Shown here in pieces: positions 57,720 to 64,000 of a DNA stretch of 64,000 bases. The notes under the pieces are model-generated. The model saw nothing but the letters and a program-made list of their open reading frames with translations. It did not search any database and had not been told where the DNA came from. Position numbers and translations under genes: made by a program. Position 1 is the stretch's first letter; the number at the start of each line of letters is the position of its first letter. Origin of the DNA: Laguncularia racemosa (taxonomy: Eukaryota > Streptophyta > Magnoliopsida > Myrtales > Combretaceae); assembly GCA_037954665.1 (NCBI GenBank), contig JBBMOL010000584.1, positions 62,001 to 126,000 of the forward strand, written 5' to 3'.

Positions 57720-58557
57720 TGATACGAACCACGCCAACCCGTGACGAAACCAAATACCAATACGTTCGGAAATTTGTTGCCTAAGACGCCCAAACACCTA
57801 AAGTGGAAAACCGCGACCCGTTGTCTATAAGCGAGACAAGAACCTTGGTATAAAGTGAAGACGCCACAATCAGGATGAAAGACCAATTGATAAGTTGGGA
57901 TGAACGCCACGGAAATCAATCTGATAAGTTCGATTTAGTTCTTGAAGAACCAAGAGAGATGCCTCTCAAAAGTGTTTAATGTTCAAAGATGTCAAATCTT
58001 AGTTGTTCTAAACCCTATGAGCTTTTATACTAGGGTTACAATTTGTGTAAAACAAGTCCAAAACGACGTAGTTTAGATAAGTGGCGTAAAAATGCGAAAA
58101 CAGAACAAGCTGGCCGGCAGGGGATACACGGTCGTGTACACGCCCGTGTACTTTGGCCGTATACCTTTCTGTGCAACTTCTGGCAACATACACGCCCGTG
58201 TACTGTGGCCGTGTATCTTTTTGTGCAACTTCTGGCAACATACACGCTCGTGTACTTTGGCCGTGTATCTTTATGTGGATTTGCTTGACTCCTACACGGC
58301 CGTGCCTTGAAAGTACATGCCCTCTTCAACCCGTGTCCAGTATAACTTGTACAAAGGCAAGGGTCTTCCCATGGTTGTTCCAATCCGTTCCAACTTCATG
58401 ATTGCTCCAATCCTTTCCGGCTTCATGGACAACCTTTATCAACCTGTTAAGTGCTTCCTTAAATCGTTTTGCTCGATTTCTTGTGATCGGTCCAGGCGAC
58501 ACTTCAAGAGGATCCACATTTCGTCTTCCGGCTTGGCTCTCATCATGGATCTCATCA
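57720..58557 (-). repeat. H 5' LTR
   Basis: 838 bases, partner of 52200-53037. The 52-base tandem units start at 58137, 58189 and 58241. Confidence 0.95.
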
Positions 58558-58562
58558 TCAAG

Positions 58563-59484
58563 CACATAAAAATCAGCAGGGAAAACCAGCCCATTAACTT
58601 ATACTAAAACATCTTCTAGAACTCCCTCAGGATAAGCATTAGACATGTTAGCAAGTTAAACAATAACACCTGTTTCCTTCAATGGACCAACATTCAAACA
58701 TTGATAAATAGACAAAGGCATGACATTAATCGAAGCTCCTAGATCACACATGGCTTTAAAAATTCCAAGATTACCTATTTTGTAAGGAATAGTAAACATA
58801 CCTGGGTCCTTACTTTTAGGAGGAAGCTTCTTTTGAAGAATAGCTTAAACATTCTCACCTACACTAATCTTTTCATTACCTTTCAGCTTTCTTTTGTTAG
58901 TGTACAACTCTCTAAGAAATTTAGCATAGCGAGGTACTTGTTTTATTGCATCAAGCAAAGGAATATTTACCTCAACCTTGCGAAAAATTTCAAGAATCTC
59001 TTTTTCTTCAACTTCATTCTTGGATTTCGCTAATCTAGAAGGGAAAGGGGGTGCTGTCACCATGACCTTTGGTGGTTCAACGAGGGATCCTCTAGTCTGG
59101 TTATCCTGCTGGCCCGGAGTCGAGATCTCTTTCTTAGTCTCTTGCTCAAGATTAGATTGGTGTCCTTTCTTATTTGATCCTTGCAATTCTGTTCCACTTC
59201 TCAAGATAATTGCATTAGCGCTTTGCTTTGGATTTGTGATAGTTTGAGAAGGTAACTTACCTTGTGTTTCTAACCTGTTTATAGAAGAAGCAAGTTGGCT
59301 TACCTCTCCAAGTTTTGAATGCTCTGCTTTGTCTCATCCTGAAATTGTTTTGTATTAACAGCAAGCGATTTAACAATTTCCTCAAGAGACATACCTGAAT
59401 TGGAAGGAGCTTGTGGTACTTGGTTTGATGGCCTAGGCTGGAATTGTTGGAAGTTTTGTGGTCTATTGCCATATTTGAAGTTAG
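58563..59484 (-). pseudogene. G gag-pol linker and start of protease
   Basis: The frame 59204-58845 reads MRSGTELQGSN, PPKVMVTAPPFPSRLAKSKN and DAIKQVPRYAKFLREL and stops at a TAA. It then continues, with more stops, through the protease active-site stretch (C-D-L-G-A-S-I-N-V-M-P, about 58715-58750) to the H insertion at 58557. Equivalent to F 34098-34745. Confidence 0.85.
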
Positions 59485-60364
59485 GATGATCCCTCCATCC
59501 AAGATTATAAGTATTCGAATAGGGATCATATTGTCATGCTCATGATTGTCATCTTACAATGTGGGGCACATGTCAGTAGGATGATTAGGGTAGCACAAAT
59601 TCCATACGCCTTCACCTGCTGTGTATTTTCGAGGGCTATCTGCCGAACAAGGGAGGTTAGGTTAGAAATTTTATGTTCAAGGTTAGAAACACTTACCTCA
59701 TTTACCTTCCTTGAAGAAGAATCATGTCTAAACCCAAATTGTTGTGAATTAGCAGCCATAATGGAGATCAATTCCCCAGCTTAACAAGGGGTTTTATTCA
59801 CTATGGCACCTCCACTAGCAGCATCCATCATCTTCCTCTCCATCGGAAGCAGACCTTCATAGAAGTGTTGAATGAGAAGTTGTTCAGATATCCCATGTTA
59901 TGGACAGCTTGCACAAAGTTGCTTGAACCTCTCCCAATACTCATGAAGAGTCTCGGTATCCTTCTGTTTGATACCACATATCTCTCTTCTTATGCTAGCG
60001 GCTCTAGATGCAGGGAAAAATTTGTCCAGGAAGAGCTTCACCATATCTATCCAAGTAGTAATAGAACCTGGAGGCAAATAAAACAACCAATCTTTAGCTC
60101 TAGTACTTAAAGAAAATGGAAAGGCACGCAACTTGATTTGATCGTCGGATATTCCTTGCGGCCTCAACTAGAACACACTATATGAAACTCTTTCAAATGT
60201 TTGTGAGGATCTTCATTCTCAAGACCATGAAAAGTGGGTAGCAAATGTATCAAACCAGATTTCAATTCAAATTCAACAGCCAATTCAGGATATTGAATAC
60301 AAAGTGGTTGTTGATTCACATCCGGTGTAGCCAATTCTCTTAATGTTCTCTCAGGATTTGCCAT
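59485..60364 (-). pseudogene. G gag
   Basis: The ATG at 60364 starts MANPERTLRELATPDVNQQP, as in F. A frameshift after V-C-S-S (about 60165) replaces the Met codon of M-R-P-Q-G. The frame 60167-59898 continues with LFLDKFFPASRAASIRREI. The C-terminal coiled part (SVSNLEHKISNLTSLVRQI, 59771-59526) runs to the knuckle area, where another frameshift occurs. Confidence 0.85.
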
Positions 60365-60540
60365 ATCTTCTTCTTTTTCAGATTCAATGGATGAATCAGA
60401 CAAATTCAGTCCAGGGGATGAAGATATAACGGTTTCTTTTTGACGTAGCTTAGCTTCTCTTTGCAATCTCTTAGTAGTCTTCTCAATCTCTAGATTATAA
60501 GTGAGTTCACCTGTATGAGAAGAAAGAGTCATGCAAGAAC

Positions 60541-60565
60541 AGAAATAAATTTGACACCAATCCCC
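60541..60565 (-). promoter_or_regulatory. G damaged primer-binding site
   Basis: The minus strand passes from GGTGTCGAATCC-type LTR end directly to CCGGGGATTGG. Compared with F 32683-32715 about 23 bases are missing, covering the last bases of the LTR and most of the tRNA-Asp site. Confidence 0.75.
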
Positions 60566-61890
60566 GGTGTCGAATCCAACAAAATTAAAACCTACTCCTA
60601 AACAATTATATAATTTGTATATAGCAATGAGTAGGGTCGTATCCACAGGGATTGGTTAAATATATTTCTATTAAAAGAAAATAGAGAGAAAAAGAAGAAT
60701 TGGGGTTTTGTTTGTAAATTCAAATAAAACTAAAATTAGATAATAAAATTTTATAATGATGAAAGCCTAACCAAAGGTATCATTATAGTTTAATTCATAG
60801 AAATGATCATTGATGCAAATATTTTCAATTCCTTATCTCAGATAAACTGGTTATGGTTATTAACAAGATTTAATAACCTATCTCTCCTTACTTTCTTGAT
60901 AATCAAAACAAGCTCTTTGATTACTTCTCTTATTGATTAAACAACCCTAAACAAGCTCTTAGGATTTAATCTATCAATAGCATTAAAAACTAGAGAGACC
61001 ACCAATTCATGCCAGTAGATTATAAGATAACCTGTTTAAACAAGGTTATATATCTCCATAACATGAATTTGACTATTTATTCTATAACCAAACATGTTAT
61101 TGTGTCACAGAGATTAGAACTATCAAACAATTACGGATCTGACGTTCTAATTGACAATATATTAACTTGATAATTGAATAGAAGAGCTCTAATTCATACC
61201 AATCAAACAAGATAATAATAACAAAACATTCAGAAGATATATAAAATACCCAAAAATAAAGAATAGAATAAAGACAGATCAATTAGATCTCACAATTCTT
61301 AAAGAACTAAACTATTGATGATCCTTTGGCTAGAAGATTGTTTAGCCACACATGTTGATAACTAAAACAAAATCAAAAACTGAAAAAGATGAAAAGTGTC
61401 TATTTTTCAGGTGTCTCCTGCTTTTCCTATTTGGTTTCTTTCCTCCTCAACTCTCTCCTTCTGGAAAACGAAGAGATATATATATGAAAACCGAAAGATC
61501 TCCTGAAACGGCCAAACTTATCCATATACACGGTCTCAAACCACAGTTATACACGGCCGTGTATTTAAACCGTATAAGCTTCTGTTGGTTTTTTTCAAGC
61601 TAGACATACGACCGTGCTCTAGAAATATACGCTCGTGTACTTCCCTTGTTTCTTCCAAAAAGCTATTTTCTTCGTGTATTCTTCTCTTGTACGCCGACGG
61701 TGTAAATCCTTAACTTTGATCCAAATTGTAGACGACTTCTCTAAGTCAATTGAATTAGCACTCTTGACTCCATTAAACCTGATTTATCACCATAATAAAC
61801 TTAAGTACCATTTCCTTATGATTTTCTATAAAATCAATAATAAATTAATACAATTCATACTATAAAAATTGAGTATAAAATGCTCTATCA
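60566..61890 (-). repeat. G 5' LTR
   Basis: About 1,325 bases, partner of 46008-47336. Its inner terminus is clipped by the deletion at 60565. CACGG words lie at 61528-61640. Confidence 0.92.
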
Positions 61891-62167
61891 CATATCTAGT
61901 GAGTGATTGGATTTGTTCTTATTATGTTAATATTTCACGCAATTTAGGGTTTGTCTTACTAGCTAAGGATTGTGCCTTTGATTGGAATTTGATACTTGGT
62001 TTCTCCTATCATTGATATATAATATAATTCCTTTAAATCATGTCATCATTTTGGTGACTGGAACACATTGATTTGTATAATTAGGGTTCACATGGAAAGT
62101 AGAATTTATGCCATTAGAGCAATTAGATTTGGTGTTCTTACAATTAGATTGTAGGCACATCAAATTG

Positions 62168-62438
62168 TAATCAATAAAATCTAATATTCATCAATCTATC
62201 CCCCTAATAGTCAAATCTCATCTTTTTCTTCCTCAATTATCTTCATACCTACAGAAGAAAACATTTTACACAAAATACATTAGAATATAGGCAATATGAA
62301 AATTTTTTCATTAGTAAAATTATTACAATATTATATGATTAAAGCATTCATCTCTTCTTTTTAATTTGGTAACCAATTGTATGTATACATCATTGTCTCT
62401 ACTATAGTTAGATGGAGTCAACTTTTCAAGTTAATTAT
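62168..62438. other. AT-rich DNA right of the cluster
   Basis: Host-side flank of solo LTR M. No frame or repeat end was recognised. Confidence 0.5.
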
Positions 62439-62790
62439 TTATCCATTAGTACTAAATGCAGATTCAAAGGCAATTATAAATACATGAGTAGCTAAAATAT
62501 TCCTAACTATTTCTTGTGATGTATAATATATGATTCCTTTTAACTTCCACTATTTAAGAATACCAATATCCTCACTCTAAGGTAATACAAACTCTTCTAG
62601 ATAGTGGTCCAACTCTGACTTCATTTAGCCATCAATAGTGATGGCACTTAAGTATTCTACCAACTTATTTATTTATTTATTTATCACATTCATCATTTGC
62701 CGATGGAATGGATAAGAGCCACCACCCATACTTCTATTAGAATCTAATTTAACTCTACATTTATATTCCTAAAACAACTCATTATATGTA
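62439..62790 (-). pseudogene. hAT-family transposase C-terminus, decayed
   Basis: One minus-strand frame from about 62790 to a TAA at 62439 reads, across six in-frame stops, NELF then EYKCRV, GGGSYPFHRQMMNVINK, LVEYLSA, MKSELDHYLEEFVLP, SEDIGILK then WKLKG, SQEIVRNILATHVFIIAFES and AFST. This is the order of the hAT dimerisation domain (SELDxYLEE, then WW, then the ESAFS signature). It is an old DNA-transposon relic outside the LTR cluster. Confidence 0.72.
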
Positions 62791-63371
62791 ATCATGTTTT
62801 AAAAATAAATACATGTATAAATATAATAAGTGGTAATGTCATAAATAAACAAGTAGGAAAGGGGTAAGGTGTCTTTTCCTATTGGACTATAAAAGCAAAA
62901 CTAACTTAAGGTTTGTCCTTTTTGCTCATTTGTCAATTGCTATCCAAAAAAACTAAAGGGGAGAGAGAGAACCCTACTGGGAAAACCTAAGGCAACCTAA
63001 AAGGGGAATCAAGTAGCTAACAAAAAAGGTAAGGATCGTAGTTAGCAAACAAGGGTCTATTCTAACAATTGAAATCAAAATCATGAATTGACTTGGTGTT
63101 CATAGGAATGAATTGCAAAATGTGTTAAATAAGCGAGGAATCAACTAAAATTCAAACACCAAGTGGAATTTGAGCCTAGTTTAAATACACTAAAACCTAA
63201 CTTAAGTTAGATATGGGTAATATAATGATTAGTTAGATTAAAAAAACATAGCAATAAGGATTTAGGAGGAATTAGTATAGAAAAATTCAGTTTGTAGGAC
63301 TATACCAAAAGGGTACATACCTCCCAACATGGCCGTGTTTGTAGGACCTTACTAAAATTACATGCCTCTCA
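62791..63371. other. Unassigned non-coding DNA with a short tandem duplication
   Basis: A promoter-like GACTATAAAAGC occurs at about 62886, followed by GA-rich leader-like sequence. No gene follows on either strand. A 46-48 base unit (GTTTGTAGGAC to CAACATGGCCGTG) is repeated at 63290-63337 and 63337-63382. Confidence 0.45.
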
Positions 63372-64000
63372 ACATGGTTGTGGTGGTAATGTCATCCTAT
63401 CAATTCTTGTTGCCAATGTAGCAACAATTGTGGTAAGGTCCTGAAGTTGCTCCATCTAGAGTTCTTTCCCCTTTTATTTCAATGACCTAGTCTGCCACCC
63501 ACTTGTTATTGGGCCTCATTTCCCAATGTACCCATTCACACTATCATATACATTTTGTGGATGCGATTTATCTTAAATACAAATGTAATCTTCAAAAAAA
63601 AAATTTGTAGCACACTCCCTTTACTTTACCATGCCACAATAACAAGTTTGGATAACCACACACACTTATACACCCACGTTGCAACAAGTCACCAATGCAA
63701 TAAATACTTCTTATCACTTCAAGTATATTAGACTAAGTGAAGCACAAATAAATACTTCTAAGTAGTTAAGAAATTAAATTCAACTCACAAGTGTTTGAAG
63801 TAATAAGTTCAATTACTTTCACACTTTAATGTTCATTTTTGAATTCAAATTCTACTACTTCAACTTTCCTTTCTTGCCACGGTTTCACACCTACAATTGA
63901 TATTGATGTGCAGCACCTTTAATCCACACAACTCCACAAATTTACAACCACTACACACACCTCAATCACGGTGCACACACTTCACCAATAACTCCCACGC
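63372..64000 (-). mobile_element. Partial J-like element: gag start and leader, runs off window
   Basis: On the minus strand 63556-63375 reads M-Y-D-S-V-N-G near the start and MEQLQDLTTIVATLATRIDR then MTLPPQP, close to the J gag N-terminus (EEQLQELTTIVATLVTRVDR). Several stops interrupt it. Up to 64000 the sequence resembles the J leader, with CCACGG and CTCCAC words. The gag is truncated at its left end next to the tandem duplication. Confidence 0.65.

Larger units (their letters stand above)
52200..58557 (-). mobile_element. Element H: internally deleted CRM-like element, interrupted by I
   Basis: H is inserted in the G protease gene with perfect TSD TCAAG (52195-52199 and 58558-58562). 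LTRs are 52200-53037 and 57720-58557, 838 bases each, running TGATGAGATCC to CGTATCA (CATATCA in the 3' copy). The primer site is initiator Met. The internal region lost most of RT and all of RNase H; gag is split by solo LTR I. Without I it is about 5.3 kb, against about 6.7 kb for E. Confidence 0.93.
46008..61890 (-). mobile_element. Element G: Athila-like retrotransposon, interrupted by H
   Basis: G is on the minus strand, inserted in solo LTR M with perfect TSD CATAT (46003-46007 and 61891-61895). The 5' LTR is 60566-61890, the 3' LTR 46008-47336. LTRs are about 400 bases shorter than in F because most of the CACGG array is absent. Gag and pol are close relatives of those of F. A small deletion removed the end of the 5' LTR and most of the primer site. 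Element H interrupts the protease region between 52194 and 58563. Confidence 0.93.
7797..62162 (+). mobile_element. Solo LTR M, outer shell of the nested cluster
   Basis: The LTR begins TGATAGGAAT at 7797 and ends GGCACATCA at 62162. It is flanked by a perfect 5-bp duplication AATTG (7792-7796 and 62163-62167). Its pieces are 7797-8034, 23852-23923, 45701-46007 and 61896-62162, about 884 bp in all, separated by elements K, J and G. The pieces run in the same order as solo LTR I (55396-56438); for example the junction across G rebuilds a GTGTCATATCTAG context that matches GTGTAATATCTAG in I near 56040. A TATA box (GTATAAATACTT) is in the third piece near 45808. At 7818-7844 it encodes R-P-I-T-R-A-R-A-K, the LTR-borne tail motif of CRM-like polyproteins. 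No internal region of its own remains. Confidence 0.85.

Noticed and set aside
58043..58401. Several overlapping frames with repeated HARVLWPCIF-type units
   Set aside because: They are translations of the 52-base LTR tandem units in several frames; the repeat is nucleotide-level.
23877..62162. A shorter solo LTR starting TGATGAACC at 23877
   Set aside because: The better left end is at 7797: it gives a perfect AATTG duplication and aligns with solo LTR I across the K insertion.
1..64000. CRISPR arrays, bacterial operons, tRNA or rRNA genes
   Set aside because: No regularly spaced repeats, no cloverleaf or rRNA signature seen; the tRNA-like words are primer-binding sites of the retrotransposons.

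Overview
The window is plant nuclear DNA, most likely from a eudicot; I cannot name the species. It is AT-rich and almost entirely made of Ty3/gypsy LTR retrotransposons of three plant types: Tekay-like chromovirus, CRM-like chromovirus and Athila-like. There is one convincing host gene, a small secreted proline-rich protein at 5468-5860 on the minus strand. Bases 614-7791 are otherwise low-copy-looking intergenic DNA holding a few retrotransposon relics, microsatellites, a long inverted repeat and one unexplained GC-richer island.

Bases 7797-62162 are one nested ('Russian doll') insertion cluster. I resolved it from LTR ends, target-site duplications (TSDs), primer-binding sites and breaks in reading frames. 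The outer shell is a solo LTR, M (7797-62162, plus strand, TSD AATTG), about 884 bp once its guests are removed. Three elements sit in it. K (8035-23846, minus, CRM-like) carries L (8442-17707, minus, Tekay-like) inside its 3' LTR. J (23924-45695, minus, gag-protease only, TSD TTTTG) carries E (27854-44782, plus, CRM-like, TSD GAACC) inside its 5' LTR, and E carries F (30961-41193, plus, Athila-like, TSD GGGAT) inside its polyprotein gene. G (46008-61890, minus, Athila-like, TSD CATAT) carries H (52200-58557, minus, internally deleted CRM-like, TSD TCAAG) in its protease region, and H carries I (55396-56438, plus, solo LTR of the M family, TSD TCAAY) in its gag. That is nine insertions, three or four levels deep.

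Every element is decayed by stop codons, frameshifts or deletions, so none looks autonomous. In F nearly all stops are glutamine codons changed by C-to-T. Three things go beyond routine annotation. Candidate GT-AG introns are visible in the leader of the CRM-like elements and between gag and protease of the Tekay-like element. CACGGCCGTG-type palindromic arrays occur in the LTRs of both the CRM-like and the Athila-like elements, which are distant clades. H has kept a 613-codon in-frame protease/RT/integrase fusion after losing most of RT and all of RNase H.

Right of the cluster, 62439-62790 is a decayed hAT transposase C-terminus and 63372-64000 is the start of another J-like element that runs off the window. 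The density of nested CRM-like elements suggests heterochromatin, possibly pericentromeric; that is inference. No tRNA, rRNA or CRISPR array was seen.
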